A stretch of 64,000 bases of DNA. Source: an uncultured Roseobacter sp. Lineage in GTDB: Bacteria > Pseudomonadota > Alphaproteobacteria > Rhodobacterales > Rhodobacteraceae. The DNA is taken from the NCBI RefSeq assembly GCF_947496515.1, contig NZ_CANMDB010000001.1, positions 1 through 64,000 on the forward strand, given 5' to 3'. The translations under genes and the position numbers were made by a program. Within the stretch, counting starts at the first letter, position 1. Every line of letters starts with the position of its first letter. Shown one piece after another: positions 10,158 to 21,561 of this stretch. The notes under the pieces are model-generated. The model did not search any database, was not told the DNA's origin, and worked only from the letters and a program-made list of their open reading frames with translations.

Positions 10158-10427
10158 ATGGCACATAAAAAAGCAGGTGGTTCATCCCGCAACGGCCGCG
10201 ATTCCGCGGGCCGTCGTCTTGGTGTGAAGCTCTATGGGGGCCAGGCCGCCATTCCGGGCAACATCATCGTGCGTCAGCGCGGTACCAAATTCTGGCCGGG
10301 CGAAGGCGTGGGCATGGGCAAGGATCACACGATCTTTGCCACTGTCGATGGCGCCGTGACCTTCCACAAGGGTCTGAAGAACCGTACGTTTATTTCCGTC
10401 CTGCCGGTGGCGGAGGCCGCTGAATAA
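10158..10427 (+). CDS. rpmA: 50S ribosomal protein L27
   Basis: An 89-residue L27, a late-assembling large-subunit protein whose N-terminus reaches the peptidyl transferase centre. [20 protein letters not shown] at the start and the GVKLYGGQ and [15 protein letters not shown] blocks are diagnostic. AAGGAGAG lies just before the ATG. It forms an operon with rplU and is followed by a clear terminator. Confidence 0.98.
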   Translation: MAHKKAGGSSRNGRDSAGRRLGVKLYGGQAAIPGNIIVRQRGTKFWPGEGVGMGKDHTIFATVDGAVTFHKGLKNRTFISVLPVAEAAE

Positions 10428-10456
10428 GCCCTTCCTCAGGGACGTGACACAGTCAG

Positions 10457-10493
10457 GGGGATCGGCAAACCGCCGGTCCCCTTTCTTATTTTT
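10457..10493 (+). terminator. Rho-independent terminator of rplU-rpmA
   Basis: GGGGATCGGC pairs with GCCGGTCCCC across a five-base loop, followed by TTTCTTATTTTT. The stem has one G-T pair. It ends the ribosomal protein operon. Confidence 0.85.
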
Positions 10494-10522
10494 GCCACAC
10501 GAGACGTGTTAGGCCATCCGCG

Positions 10523-11023
10523 ATGTCAAAGAGCATCCATACCGACCGCCTTGAGCTGCGCCCTTTCCGGGACGCGGATGCAGATGCAGTGACCGCGTTG
10601 ATCGGCAATCCGGAGGTTGCCCGCTGGCTGACGCGGGTACCCCATCCCTACACAGCGGAGGATGCCCGGCAGTTCTTTGCGCGCGATACTGAGGAGGCAC
10701 AGGTCTACGCCATAACGCTGTCAGATATGGCGATTGGTGGCTGTTCGATTGAGGATGAATTGGGCTATTGGCTGGGGATGCCCTATTGGGGCCAAGGCTA
10801 CGCCACTGAGGCGACACATGCGCTTTTAGTCCGACATTTCGAGGCAGGCGTCCCTGATCTGAAGTCCGGATATGTCTTGGGAAACTTCGGATCTAAGCGC
10901 GTTCTGGAAAAATTGGGGTTTGTCGACACCCGTGTCGAGAAAGTGCATTCCGTTCCGCTGAAGCAGTCTGTTCAGGTGCAGAAGATGGTCCTTTCAGCGC
11001 AGTATTGGGAGGCCCGGTCATGA
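10523..11023 (+). CDS. GNAT N-acetyltransferase (RimJ/RimL-like)
   Basis: A 166-residue acetyltransferase starting TDRLELRPFRDADADA, the typical opening of the RimJ/RimL subgroup. LGYWLGMPYWGQGYATEA (about residues 75-92) contains the acetyl-CoA loop. A GFGSKRVLEKLGF-like block follows, here NFGSKRVLEKLGF. The substrate may be a protein N-terminus or a small amine. Its stop overlaps the start of the LysE gene (ATGA), and a second GNAT of the same subgroup follows LysE. Confidence 0.85.
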   Translation: MSKSIHTDRLELRPFRDADADAVTALIGNPEVARWLTRVPHPYTAEDARQFFARDTEEAQVYAITLSDMAIGGCSIEDELGYWLGMPYWGQGYATEATHALLVRHFEAGVPDLKSGYVLGNFGSKRVLEKLGFVDTRVEKVHSVPLKQSVQVQKMVLSAQYWEARS

Positions 11024-11622
11024 GCGTCGCGGTCACGTCCTTCGCCATTTTCGCCGCCAGTCAGGTCGGTACACCGGGCCCCGCCAACATGGCGCTGATG
11101 GCCACCGGTGCGCGCTACGGCTTTCGCGCGGCGCTGCCTTTCGTGGCGGGCGTGGCGCTTGGCAAGCAGCTGGTGATCTGGCCAGTGGGCTTTGGTCTGA
11201 TGGAGCTTGCCGAGGCCGCGCCCTGGGCTTTTGAGGCGCTCAAATACGCCTCCGCCGCCTATATCATCTGGCTGGCGTGGCGGGTGGCGCATATGCGTCT
11301 GGGCACCGGCGCGGATGTGGCCGACGCGCCTGGTGTACTGGCCGGGCTCATCGTGCATCCGCTCAACCCAAAGGCTTGGGCGATGATCGTGGGCGGCTTT
11401 ACCGCCTTTGTGGCGCCCGGCACACCCACCATTGAGGCAACGGCAACCATTGCCGCCGTATTGCTCGCCTGCCAGATTCTGCTGCACCCGTTGTGGACAC
11501 TTGCCGGTGAGGCCACCGCGCGCACGGTCGCAGGAACGGCGGTGGAACCTTATCTTATGGGTACGCTCGCGGCCCTCACGGTCGCGTCAGTGATGTTTGT
11601 TTTGTTCGGAGGAGGGACATGA
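11020..11622 (+). CDS. LysE family amino-acid exporter
   Basis: A 200-residue inner-membrane protein with about five or six hydrophobic segments. The N-terminal QVGTPGPANMALMATGARYG is the family signature (PGP motif), and NPKAWAMIVG lies in the middle. LysE/RhtB proteins export amino acids or their derivatives; the substrate is not predictable. GGGAGG seven bases before the ATG supports the start. It overlaps the flanking acetyltransferase genes at both ends, so all three are translated together. Confidence 0.88.
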   Translation: MSVAVTSFAIFAASQVGTPGPANMALMATGARYGFRAALPFVAGVALGKQLVIWPVGFGLMELAEAAPWAFEALKYASAAYIIWLAWRVAHMRLGTGADVADAPGVLAGLIVHPLNPKAWAMIVGGFTAFVAPGTPTIEATATIAAVLLACQILLHPLWTLAGEATARTVAGTAVEPYLMGTLAALTVASVMFVLFGGGT

Positions 11623-12161
11623 CGATGGAAATGAAGAAGATAACGGTGCAACCCACCGTGGAGACCGACCGGCTGGTGCTGAGGCCCCTGCGTAAATCCG
11701 ACGCCGGTCTGATCGAGCTTTACGCAGGCGATGCGCGGGTGGCGAGGATGACCACGTCGATCCCGCATCCCGTGCCACCGGGGATGACAGAGGCGCTGAT
11801 TGCGCGGGCCATGGCCGATGAGCGGATCGAGGATATCTGGGCCATGGACGGCACCAAATCCGGCGGCACCGAGGTGATGGGCCTGATCTCGCTGGAGCGG
11901 ATGGAGCGGGACCAGACCGAAGTCGGCTATTGGGTGGGGCCACCCTACTGGAACACCGGGCTTGCCTCGGACGCGGTGCAGGCGCTGGTCGACGCGAACC
12001 CGCTGGGCAACAAGACCATGTTCGCCAGCGTCTTTCAGGACAACCCGGCATCGGCCCGCGTGCTGACCCATTGCGGGTTCGAGTATCTGGGCGATGCGGA
12101 AAGCTATTGTCTGGCGCGGGCTGGCAATGTGCCCACCTGGACGTATCTGCGAAAACTGTGA
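11619..12161 (+). CDS. GNAT N-acetyltransferase (RimJ/RimL-like)
   Basis: A 180-residue acetyltransferase resembling the gene at 10523 in plan. It has TDRLVLRPLRKSDAGLI near the N-terminus, VGYWVGPPYWNTGLASDA as the acetyl-CoA region and NPASARVLTHCGF near the end. The RGxGxA loop is replaced by NTGLAS, so the pyrophosphate loop is less canonical. GGAGGGAC precedes the ATG, which overlaps the LysE stop by four bases. obgE follows after 34 bases. Confidence 0.85.
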   Translation: MTMEMKKITVQPTVETDRLVLRPLRKSDAGLIELYAGDARVARMTTSIPHPVPPGMTEALIARAMADERIEDIWAMDGTKSGGTEVMGLISLERMERDQTEVGYWVGPPYWNTGLASDAVQALVDANPLGNKTMFASVFQDNPASARVLTHCGFEYLGDAESYCLARAGNVPTWTYLRKL

Positions 12162-12186
12162 CCGGGGGGCGGCTCTCCCGGGTTAG

Positions 12187-14380
<2,194 letters not shown>

Positions 14381-14384
<4 letters not shown>

Positions 14385-15646
14385 AAGACATGGACAATAT
14401 TCCCCATCTGATGGCAGATATTGGGGCGCGCGCGCGCGCGGCTGCGGCCACGCTGGCCTCTGCGTCAGCGGCCGCCAAGACCGCGGCGCTGGAGGCGGCG
14501 GCGCGCCATGTCTGGGAGGCGCGCGAGGAGATCCTGGCGGCGAATGCGCAGGATCTGGACTACGGCCGGGACAAAGGGCTCACGCCTGCGATGATGGATA
14601 GGCTTGCCCTTGATGAGGCGCGGTTGCGCGGGATCGCCGACGGGTTGCGGGCCATTGCCGCTCAACCCGACCCTGTGGGCGAGGTTATCGCAGCCTGGAC
14701 GCAGCCCTCCGGTTTAGAGATCGAACGGGTGCGGACGCCGCTGGGGGTGATCGGAGTGATTTACGAGAGCCGTCCGAATGTGACGGCGGATGCCGGTGCG
14801 CTTTGCCTCAAGGCGGGCAACGCGGTGATCCTGCGTGGTGGGTCGGAGAGCTTTCATTCCTCCACCGCCTTGCACGGGGCCTTGTTGCGCGGGTTGGCGG
14901 AGGCCGGGCTGCCCGGTGATGCGATCCAGCAGGTGCCAACGCGGGACCGGGCGGCAGTGTCGGAGATGCTGACGATGACCGATCATATTGACGTGATCGT
15001 GCCACGCGGCGGCAAGGGCCTCGTCGGGCTGGTGCAGCGCGAGGCGCGGGTACCGGTCTTTGCCCATCTGGAAGGGATCGTGCACATCTATGTGGACGCC
15101 CATGCGGATCCTGAAACAGTGCTGCGCGTGGTGCTCAACGCCAAGACGCGGCGAACGGGGATCTGTGGCGCGGCAGAGTGTCTGCTGATCCATGAGGCTG
15201 TGGCGGGGACAATCGGGCGCGGGCTGATCCGGGCGCTGATCGACGCTGGCGTGGAGGTGCGCGCGGATGAGGCGCTGGCCAGGATCGACGGAACTGTGCC
15301 CGCGACGGCGCAGGATTGGGGCTGCGAGTACCTTGATATGATCATCGCCGCGCGGGTGGTGCCGGATCTGGACGCGGCGATGGCGCATATCCGCGAGCAT
15401 GGCTCCCAACATACGGATTGCGTGCTCACGGAGGACGCGGACGTCGCGAACCGCTTCATGGCCGAACTGGATTCAGCCATTCTGATGCACAACGCCTCGA
15501 CCCAGTTTGCCGATGGCGGCGAGTTCGGCATGGGCGCGGAGATCGGGATCGCCACCGGCAAGATGCACGCGCGCGGCCCGGTGGGGGCAGAACAGTTGAC
15601 CAGCTTCAAATATCTGGTCCGTGGCAAGGGGACCGTGCGCGCCTGA
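14381..15646 (+). CDS. proA: glutamate-5-semialdehyde dehydrogenase
   Basis: Reduces gamma-glutamyl phosphate with NADPH to the semialdehyde that cyclises on the way to proline. The 421 residues match the family. Motifs include [27 protein letters not shown] and [14 protein letters not shown], the last holding the catalytic Cys in [23 protein letters not shown] lies near the C-terminus. It overlaps proB by four bases and ends the obgE-proB-proA unit. Confidence 0.97.
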
Positions 15647-16080
15647 AGTCTGCGGTGCCGACGGACCGGTGCTGTCGTCGAACGGCGATGCACGAGACGG
15701 GAAGGGGGGAAGCCCCCTCACCTCCATCGAGGAGGATCGGGGGCTGCCCGGCCCGAGGGCCGGGTCGGCTTGCGACACCCGCAGTGCTCCGCTGGCGTCG
15801 GAATTTTCTTTGAGATGGGATAATGAGGAGCTGAGTGGGGGTCAGCAATCTTTCCGTGTCATGGCAACGATATGGGTGAGACGGCGTTTCAGGACACAGC
15901 GACGCGCGGTGCAGACCCGTTCGGCCGTGTCGTGTGCTCTACACGCGGGTGATCGCTTGTTTTCAGGGATAGCGAGCCTTGCGGTGACTGGTCGGGCAAG
16001 GTCCCGGGGGCGGCTGACGCGGTGTTCTCGCAGTTGGCTTGGCGGATCCTTGTCGTCCGGGTAGTGTATTGCCCTTAGGG
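15647..16080. other. intergenic region with tandem hairpins
   Basis: No gene is supported in these 434 bases between proA and the convergent chpT. The first part carries three neighbouring hairpins: GGGG/CCCC around 15704-15716, CCTC/GAGG at 15721-15732 and CCCGGCCC/GGGCCGGG at 15747-15764. The remainder shows nothing I recognise. Confidence 0.6.
15747..15764. repeat. strong GC hairpin after proA
   Basis: A perfect 8-bp inverted repeat, CCCGGCCC then GA then GGGCCGGG, directly after two weaker hairpins. No T-tract follows on either strand, so it is not a classical intrinsic terminator. It may belong to a dispersed palindromic repeat family or end transcription in a factor-dependent way. Confidence 0.5.
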
Positions 16081-16677
16081 CTAGAACAGCACCTTAATCT
16101 GGGTCTCCGCGATCTCGGTGGTGATGCTGCGGCCTGCGTCGGCGGCGATGATCGGCAGCAGCGCAAACTGGACCTGAGCCGGGCGCAGATCGGCGGGCGC
16201 GTCAGGGCTGCCGAGGACCTCCCAGAGATCCTTGTCGATGTTGAGCTTGTCCGCGTGACCATGCAGCAGCCATTTGCCGTCTTCCTGGCTGATCTCGATC
16301 CGGCCACCGTAGGGCATGGCGTTCTCCAGACACTGCAGCGCCAGAAAGCTCATGCGCACCTCGCCGCGGGGCTGCGGGTCGATGGGCCCCCAGGCGACCG
16401 TCAGCCTGCCACCGCTCATCATGTCATCGAGGATCGACATCACTTCGGCCCGGCCCATCATTTGCTCGCCCGCGGCCCCGAAGGCGATGCGGAAAAACCG
16501 GATACGCGCGCTGGCGTTGCCGACGCTTTCCTGGATCAGATCCAGCTCCGGCCCGGCGGTACCGCCGGACATGCCCAGCAACTCCAACCCGTTGTTGATG
16601 GCGCCGATGGGGGAAATCAGATCGTGACAGATCCGGCTGCCGATTAGCGCGGCAAGGTTAACATTGCTGTGGCCCAT
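16081..16677 (-). CDS. chpT: histidine phosphotransferase ChpT
   Basis: A 198-residue phosphotransfer protein that in alphaproteobacteria passes phosphate from the CckA kinase to CtrA and CpdR. The N-terminal dimerisation helix carries SRICHDLISPIGAINNGLEL with His18 as the phosphorylation site, followed by a kinase-like domain that has lost ATP-binding motifs. The CtrA substrate and its inhibitor SciP are encoded at 53 kb. It is divergent from the DUF3553 gene with only 26 bases between starts. Confidence 0.88.
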   Translation of the reverse strand: MGHSNVNLAALIGSRICHDLISPIGAINNGLELLGMSGGTAGPELDLIQESVGNASARIRFFRIAFGAAGEQMMGRAEVMSILDDMMSGGRLTVAWGPIDPQPRGEVRMSFLALQCLENAMPYGGRIEISQEDGKWLLHGHADKLNIDKDLWEVLGSPDAPADLRPAQVQFALLPIIAADAGRSITTEIAETQIKVLF

Positions 16678-16703
16678 CGTGGTCTCCTGCGCGATAAGGG
16701 GTC

Positions 16704-16886
16704 ATGGAAGATTATAATGCGATCTTGTCACCGGGCATGCTGGTTCAGCATCCCGACCGGCCCGAGTGGGGCACGGGCCAGGTGCAGAGCAATGTAAATG
16801 CCCGTGTTACCGTCAATTTTCGCGACGAAGGAAAGATTGTCATTGATAGCACCCGTATCGCTCTGATCCCCGTATTTGATGGATGA
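16704..16886 (+). CDS. DUF3553 family small protein
   Basis: A 60-residue protein matching DUF3553, recognised by LSPGMLVQHPDRPEWGTGQVQS and NVNARVTVNFRDEGKIVID. The fold is probably a small beta barrel like that of CarD/SH3-type domains, from the pattern of short strands. In larger proteins a similar module sits at the end of UvrD-type helicases, which is known family background. It is divergent from chpT. Function unknown. Confidence 0.8.
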   Translation: MEDYNAILSPGMLVQHPDRPEWGTGQVQSNVNARVTVNFRDEGKIVIDSTRIALIPVFDG

Positions 16887-17012
16887 AGAACCTTGCCAAA
16901 AGGTTAACGTCACCTGCGCAATTGTAAAAGGCGCGTCTTTGGTCCGCGTTGCGCCGGGCCGTGCGATTCACTAAGACCGCACCAACTTGATATGACAAGG
17001 ACGCACCGCCCG

Positions 17013-17777
17013 ATGAACGCCCCGCCCAAGGTCCAGTTGTCGGTCAAGCTCGCCGAGACGGTGGCCGAACGCCGTGCCGCGCAGCGCCTCCGGTATGAGG
17101 TCTTTGTGGAGGAGTTGGGCGGTGGTGGCGCCATGGTGGATCATGACGCGCGGCTGGAGCAGGACCGGTTCGATCCCTTCTTTGACCATCTGTTGCTGAT
17201 AGACGGCGCCACGCAGGCGGTCGTCGGTGTCTACCGGGTGATGCGGCGCGATCAGGCGGCAGCGGCAGGGCAATTCTATTCCGCGGATGAATACGATCTG
17301 GAGCCGCTGCTGCGGTCTGATCGGCGGCTGCTGGAGCTGGGGCGCTCCTGCGTGCACCGGGACTACCGCGGCGGAATGGCGATGTATCATCTGTGGAACG
17401 GGCTGGCGGGCTACATCGCCGATCACGGTATCGAAGTGCTCTTTGGTGTGGCGAGCTTTCACGGCACCGATACCGCGGCACTGGCCGAGCCGCTGTCGCT
17501 GCTTCATCACCGGCATCTGGCGCCCGAGCCGCTGCGGGTGCGGGCGCAGCCGGGTGCGTTTCAGCGCATGGATCTGATCGCCGAGGACCAGCTGGATCTG
17601 CGCGCGGGCATGCTGGCGGTGCCTGCCCTGATCAAGGCTTACCTGCGTCTTGGCGGGTTCGTGGGCGAGGGGGCCTTTGTGGATCATGCGTTCAATACCA
17701 CGGATGTGTGCCTCATTCTGGACACGGCCCGCATGAACGAACGGCAGGCGCGGCTCTACCGCGACCGCGCGGGATGA
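17013..17777 (+). CDS. olsB: L-ornithine N-alpha-acyltransferase OlsB
   Basis: Transfers a 3-hydroxyacyl group from ACP to ornithine, giving lyso-ornithine lipid, a phosphorus-free membrane lipid. It belongs to the GNAT-like OlsB family: LRYEVFVEELGGGGAMVDHDARLEQDRFDPF and ELGRSCVHRDYRGG are visible blocks. About 254 residues. AAGGA lies 11 bases before the ATG at 17013; an alternative ATG at 16992 would add seven residues but has no ribosome binding site. The stop overlaps the start of olsA. Confidence 0.9.
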   Translation: MNAPPKVQLSVKLAETVAERRAAQRLRYEVFVEELGGGGAMVDHDARLEQDRFDPFFDHLLLIDGATQAVVGVYRVMRRDQAAAAGQFYSADEYDLEPLLRSDRRLLELGRSCVHRDYRGGMAMYHLWNGLAGYIADHGIEVLFGVASFHGTDTAALAEPLSLLHHRHLAPEPLRVRAQPGAFQRMDLIAEDQLDLRAGMLAVPALIKAYLRLGGFVGEGAFVDHAFNTTDVCLILDTARMNERQARLYRDRAG

Positions 17778-18619
17778 GCGCCACCTGGATGGGCGACCCG
17801 CCTCCCCGGGCGCCCCGCCTGGGCGCGGGCGGCGTGCTGCGGGTGCTGATGCGAGGCCTGCCGCTGGCGCTGCTGGTCTTCGGCGGGCTGGCGCTGACGC
17901 TGCTCGTGCGGCTGATCGAGCGGCCGGTCTGGGGGGTGAACCGGCCCCTGACGCCCGCGATCACGGTGGCGGTCTGTCGCGGTGCCTTGCGGATCATCGG
18001 GCTGTCGGTCGAAACCCAGGGTACACCCATGGCGACACCGGGGGCGGTGGTCGCGAATCATGCAAGCTGGCTTGATATCTTTGTGCTGAACGCGCCGCAG
18101 AGGGTCTATTTCGTCTCAAAGGCGGAGGTGGCGGGCTGGCCCGGTATCGGCTGGCTGGCCAGGGCAACCGGCACGGTTTTCATCGCGCGCGACCGGGCGC
18201 AGGCGGCGGCGCAGGCGGCGCTTTTTCAGTCGCGGCTGAGGGCGGGACATCGGCTGCTCTTCTTTCCCGAAGGCACCAGCAGTGACGGGCAGCGGGTGCT
18301 GCCATTCAAAAGCACGCTCTTTGCAGCATTTTTTGCACCTGGATTGCGCGAGCGGCTGGCCGTTCAGCCGGTATCGGTGCGGTACCGGGCGCCGGAGGGT
18401 TGTGGCGCGCGGTTCTACGGCTGGTGGGGCGACATGGAGTTCGGCCCGCACCTGCTGCGGGTCCTGGCCGCGCCGCGGCAGGGCCGCGTGACCGTGGTCT
18501 ATCACGCCCCGCTGGCGGTGGCGGCAGCGGGCGATCGCAAGACGCTCGCCGCCGCGTGTGAAACCCGTGTGAGAACGGGTTTCGGCGCCCCGCGGCCGGG
18601 GTCAGTGAAAGAAGGCTGA
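17774..18619 (+). CDS. olsA: lyso-ornithine lipid O-acyltransferase OlsA (PlsC family)
   Basis: A 281-residue membrane-bound acyltransferase that adds the second acyl chain to lyso-ornithine lipid; some homologues also make phosphatidic acid. A hydrophobic helix spans about residues 25-50. The catalytic NHASWLD (H-x4-D) is near residue 95, and FPEGTSS is near 165. Coupling to olsB by a four-base overlap supports the ornithine-lipid role over a general PlsC. The last 18 bases overlap the convergent PA14-like gene. Confidence 0.9.
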   Translation: MSATWMGDPPPRAPRLGAGGVLRVLMRGLPLALLVFGGLALTLLVRLIERPVWGVNRPLTPAITVAVCRGALRIIGLSVETQGTPMATPGAVVANHASWLDIFVLNAPQRVYFVSKAEVAGWPGIGWLARATGTVFIARDRAQAAAQAALFQSRLRAGHRLLFFPEGTSSDGQRVLPFKSTLFAAFFAPGLRERLAVQPVSVRYRAPEGCGARFYGWWGDMEFGPHLLRVLAAPRQGRVTVVYHAPLAVAAAGDRKTLAAACETRVRTGFGAPRPGSVKEG

Positions 18620-19177
18620 ATCAGGGACTGGCGCCAGCCCGTCGCTGTCGGGGCCCCATTCCATCATGAGGCATGAGGTGCCCTTGCGCTGAAAGAACGT
18701 GGCCTCCAGCGAATAATAGCCGGCCTGCGGTACCTCCACGTCGATCTCGCCCGCGTAGCCGCAGGCGTGCACCCCATCATAGAGCGCCACCTGCTCACCA
18801 CCGATGGAGAGCGCAAGCCCGTCGTTGTTCAGAAAATCCAGCGTGTAGGTGCCAGCGGCGTCGAAATGGATGTAGCCGGAGATGTCGGCGGCAACCTTTT
18901 CGGCCATGCCGGAGGTCAGGGTGGCGGTATCGGTATCGTCATAGGAAAGCCCGATGAGCGGCGCGCCGGGCGCGGCCTTACGCTCCAGTGCGTCCTGAGC
19001 GCCCGCAAGATCCCGCACGGAGCTGGGGATGCTGGCGTAGCTGACGGCCAGCCCCGGGGTCAGCGCGCCGGGGTCAGGCTGCGGGTCGGCGGGGGTGAGG
19101 GCAAGTGGTGCAGCAAACCCCGCAGCAGGCACGGTAAGCGCCAGCGCCAGGGCGGCGGTTCTGAAACGGATGGTCAT
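18602..19177 (-). CDS. exported PA14-like domain protein
   Basis: A 191-residue protein with a clear signal peptide (residues 1-22, ending in AAGFAAP). The C-terminal half resembles a PA14 beta-barrel: ISGYIHFDAAGTYTLDF, NNDGLALSIGG and a final AGYYSLEATFFQ. PA14 domains often bind carbohydrates. Two Cys near residues 139 and 169 could pair. GGGGA upstream of the ATG at 19177 decides the start. Probably periplasmic or surface-exposed; the ligand is unknown. Confidence 0.75.
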   Translation of the reverse strand: MTIRFRTAALALALTVPAAGFAAPLALTPADPQPDPGALTPGLAVSYASIPSSVRDLAGAQDALERKAAPGAPLIGLSYDDTDTATLTSGMAEKVAADISGYIHFDAAGTYTLDFLNNDGLALSIGGEQVALYDGVHACGYAGEIDVEVPQAGYYSLEATFFQRKGTSCLMMEWGPDSDGLAPVPDSAFFH

Positions 19178-19318
19178 ATCTATCCCCATTGGTCGGTTGT
19201 TGGTGTTGTGGCCGTCTGCTGCGGCCTCTGGCGTCACAATAAAGGGCAGAAGATCGGGGAGACAAGCGCCCGGGTCCGAATTGGTCCGGTTCCGGCGGGA
19301 AAGCAGGCAATTGCGCCC

Positions 19319-19347
19319 TTGCGGCGGGCGCGCGGCTGTCCTATACG
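19319..19347 (+). promoter_or_regulatory. probable promoter of rpsB-tsf
   Basis: TTGCGG (19319-19324) and TATACG (19342-19347) are separated by exactly 17 bases, giving a leader of about 120 bases before rpsB. The leader contains a small hairpin, CGGGG/CCCCG, near 19384-19398. No known ribosomal-protein leader motif was recognised. Confidence 0.45.
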
Positions 19348-19472
19348 CGCGCATCGAAACCCGCAGGCGGGGTTTGGGCCGATCGGGGGAGACATCCCCG
19401 AGGGTCCGCCGGTTGGCACTGAACCCCAGTGTCATGCCCCCGCCGAGGATAAAACCGGAAAGGTAGACTGAC

Positions 19473-20342
19473 ATGGCTCTTCCAGAGTTCTCCATGCGCC
19501 AACTGCTTGAAGCAGGCGTACACTTCGGCCACCAGACGCAGCGCTGGAACCCGCGTATGGGTCCCTTCATATACGGCGCGCGCAACGGCATCCACATCAT
19601 GGATCTGACGCAGACCGTCCCGATGCTGGACCAGGCGCTCAACGTGATCCGCGAAACCGTCGCCAAGGGCGGCAGCATCCTCTTTGTCGGTACCAAGCGG
19701 CAGGCGCAGCAGCCCATCGCAGAGGCGGCGGAGAAATGCGCTCAATACTACATGAACCACCGCTGGCTGGGCGGCACGCTGACCAACTGGCAGACCGTGT
19801 CCCAGTCGATCAACCGCCTGAAAGCGATTGATGAGCAGTCCGAGCAGGGCTTTGCGGGCCTCACCAAGAAAGAGCGTCTGGGCATGGAGCGCGATCAGGG
19901 CAAGCTGCAGGCGAGCCTTGGCGGGATCCGTGAGATGGGCGGCCGCCCCGATCTGATCTTTGTCATCGACGTGAAGAAAGAGGCGCTGGCCGTGGCCGAG
20001 GCCAACAAGCTGGGCATTCCGGTTGTGGCCGTCGTGGACACCAACTGCCCACCGGATGGCATCGACTATATTATCCCCGGCAACGATGATGCGGCCCGCG
20101 CGATCTCTCTCTATTGCGATCTTGCAGCCCGCGCAGCACTCGATGGGATGAGCGCACAGCTGGGGGCCGCCGGCGTGGACATCGGTGCCATGGAAGAGGC
20201 GCCTGTCGAAGAAGCCGTGGCCGAGCCTGCAGGCGGTGTCGAAGTGGGCGCTGCCTCCTCCGAGACGGTGTCCAACGACGCGATTGCCGCGGACGGCCCG
20301 CTCGATCTGGAGAGCAAGCAGGAGACAGAGGCCAAGGCGTAA
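19473..20342 (+). CDS. rpsB: 30S ribosomal protein S2
   Basis: A small-subunit ribosomal protein needed for late 30S assembly and for recruiting S1. The 289 residues start [20 protein letters not shown], with [19 protein letters not shown], and [19 protein letters not shown] later on. The final 50 residues are an acidic Ala/Glu/Val tail, longer than the E. coli protein and common in alphaproteobacteria. tsf follows after 80 bases, the usual arrangement. Confidence 0.98.
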   Translation: MALPEFSMRQLLEAGVHFGHQTQRWNPRMGPFIYGARNGIHIMDLTQTVPMLDQALNVIRETVAKGGSILFVGTKRQAQQPIAEAAEKCAQYYMNHRWLGGTLTNWQTVSQSINRLKAIDEQSEQGFAGLTKKERLGMERDQGKLQASLGGIREMGGRPDLIFVIDVKKEALAVAEANKLGIPVVAVVDTNCPPDGIDYIIPGNDDAARAISLYCDLAARAALDGMSAQLGAAGVDIGAMEEAPVEEAVAEPAGGVEVGAASSETVSNDAIAADGPLDLESKQETEAKA

Positions 20343-20422
20343 GCCCGCGCCCTGTCATCTGAATGACATGCGGGGCAGGGATGACCTGCCCCATGATACC
20401 CTGTTCAAGAGGAGAACCTGAG

Positions 20423-21298
20423 ATGGCGATCACAGCATCTATGGTCAAGGAACTGCGCGACACCACCGGTGCGGGCATGATGGACGCGAAAAAGGCGCTG
20501 ACCGAGTCGGACGGCGACATGGAGGCGGCCATCGACTGGCTGCGCACCAAGGGTCTGGCGAAGGCCGCCAAGAAATCGGGCCGTACCGCGGCAGAAGGTC
20601 TGGTGGCCGTCAAGGTCGACGGCGGGCACGGTGTCGCGGTCGAGGTGAACTCCGAGACCGATTTCGTCGGCAAGAACGCCGAATTCCAGGAGATGGTCGC
20701 GGGCATCGCCGATGTGGCGCTGACAGTCTCCGATGTGGCGGCGCTGCAGGAGGCGGACATGGGCGGCAAGACCGTCGCCACCGTGGTCACCGACAAGATC
20801 GCCACCATCGGCGAGAACATGTCCGTGCGCCGCATGTCGGCCATCGACGGCGAAACGGTCGTCTCCTACGTGCACAACGCTGCTGCCCCCGGTATGGGCA
20901 AGATCGGCGTGCTGGTCGCTCTGACGGGTGGTGACGAAGGGTTTGGCAAACAGGTGGCGATGCACATCGCCGCGGTGAACCCGGCGTCCCTCTCTGAGGC
21001 GGATCTGGATCCGGCAGTGGTCGAGAAGGAAAAACAGGTGCAGATGGACATCGCCCGCGAGAGCGGCAAGCCCGAAGCGGTCATCGAAAAGATGATCGTG
21101 GGCCGTATGAAGAAATATATGTCCGAGGTAACGTTGCTCAACCAGTCCTTTGTGGTCAACCCCGACCACACCGTGGGCGAGGCCGCCGAGGCCGCGGGTG
21201 CTACCATCACCGGGTTTGTCCGGCTGGAAGTGGGCGAGGGCATCGAGGTGGTCAAGGAAGACTTCGCCGCCGAGGTGGCCAAGGCCGCCAAGGGCTGA
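20423..21298 (+). CDS. tsf: translation elongation factor Ts
   Basis: Guanine nucleotide exchange factor for EF-Tu. The 291-residue protein begins with a UBA-like domain ([20 protein letters not shown]). [10 protein letters not shown] marks the core. GAGGAGAACCTGAG before 20423 shows this ATG is the start, not the upstream one in the same frame. The expected intrinsic terminator follows directly. Confidence 0.98.
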   Translation: MAITASMVKELRDTTGAGMMDAKKALTESDGDMEAAIDWLRTKGLAKAAKKSGRTAAEGLVAVKVDGGHGVAVEVNSETDFVGKNAEFQEMVAGIADVALTVSDVAALQEADMGGKTVATVVTDKIATIGENMSVRRMSAIDGETVVSYVHNAAAPGMGKIGVLVALTGGDEGFGKQVAMHIAAVNPASLSEADLDPAVVEKEKQVQMDIARESGKPEAVIEKMIVGRMKKYMSEVTLLNQSFVVNPDHTVGEAAEAAGATITGFVRLEVGEGIEVVKEDFAAEVAKAAKG

Positions 21299-21320
21299 GC
21301 ATCACGACGGATGATAGGAA

Positions 21321-21344
21321 AGGGCGCAGCGATGCGCCCTTTTT
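21321..21344 (+). terminator. Rho-independent terminator of rpsB-tsf
   Basis: AGGGCGCA pairs perfectly with TGCGCCCT across a GCGA tetraloop, followed by TTTT. It starts 23 bases after the tsf stop. Confidence 0.9.
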
Positions 21345-21561
21345 CGTTGGTCATATGGTCTTAGGATGCTGTCGTGCCATCAGGCGTGGTTCCAGCCGCA
21401 GCGCGCAAAAAAGGGGTCAGCCACGAATGTCACAGCATGTCCCCAAGCTGAGACGAAAAAGTAACTGAAGGCCCGCTTATTTTCGACCGGGACAAAAAGC
21501 GCATCGTCCGCTCATATCTGTGATATGGGGTAGACAGGTGGGACGGCGGGCAGACGCAGCC

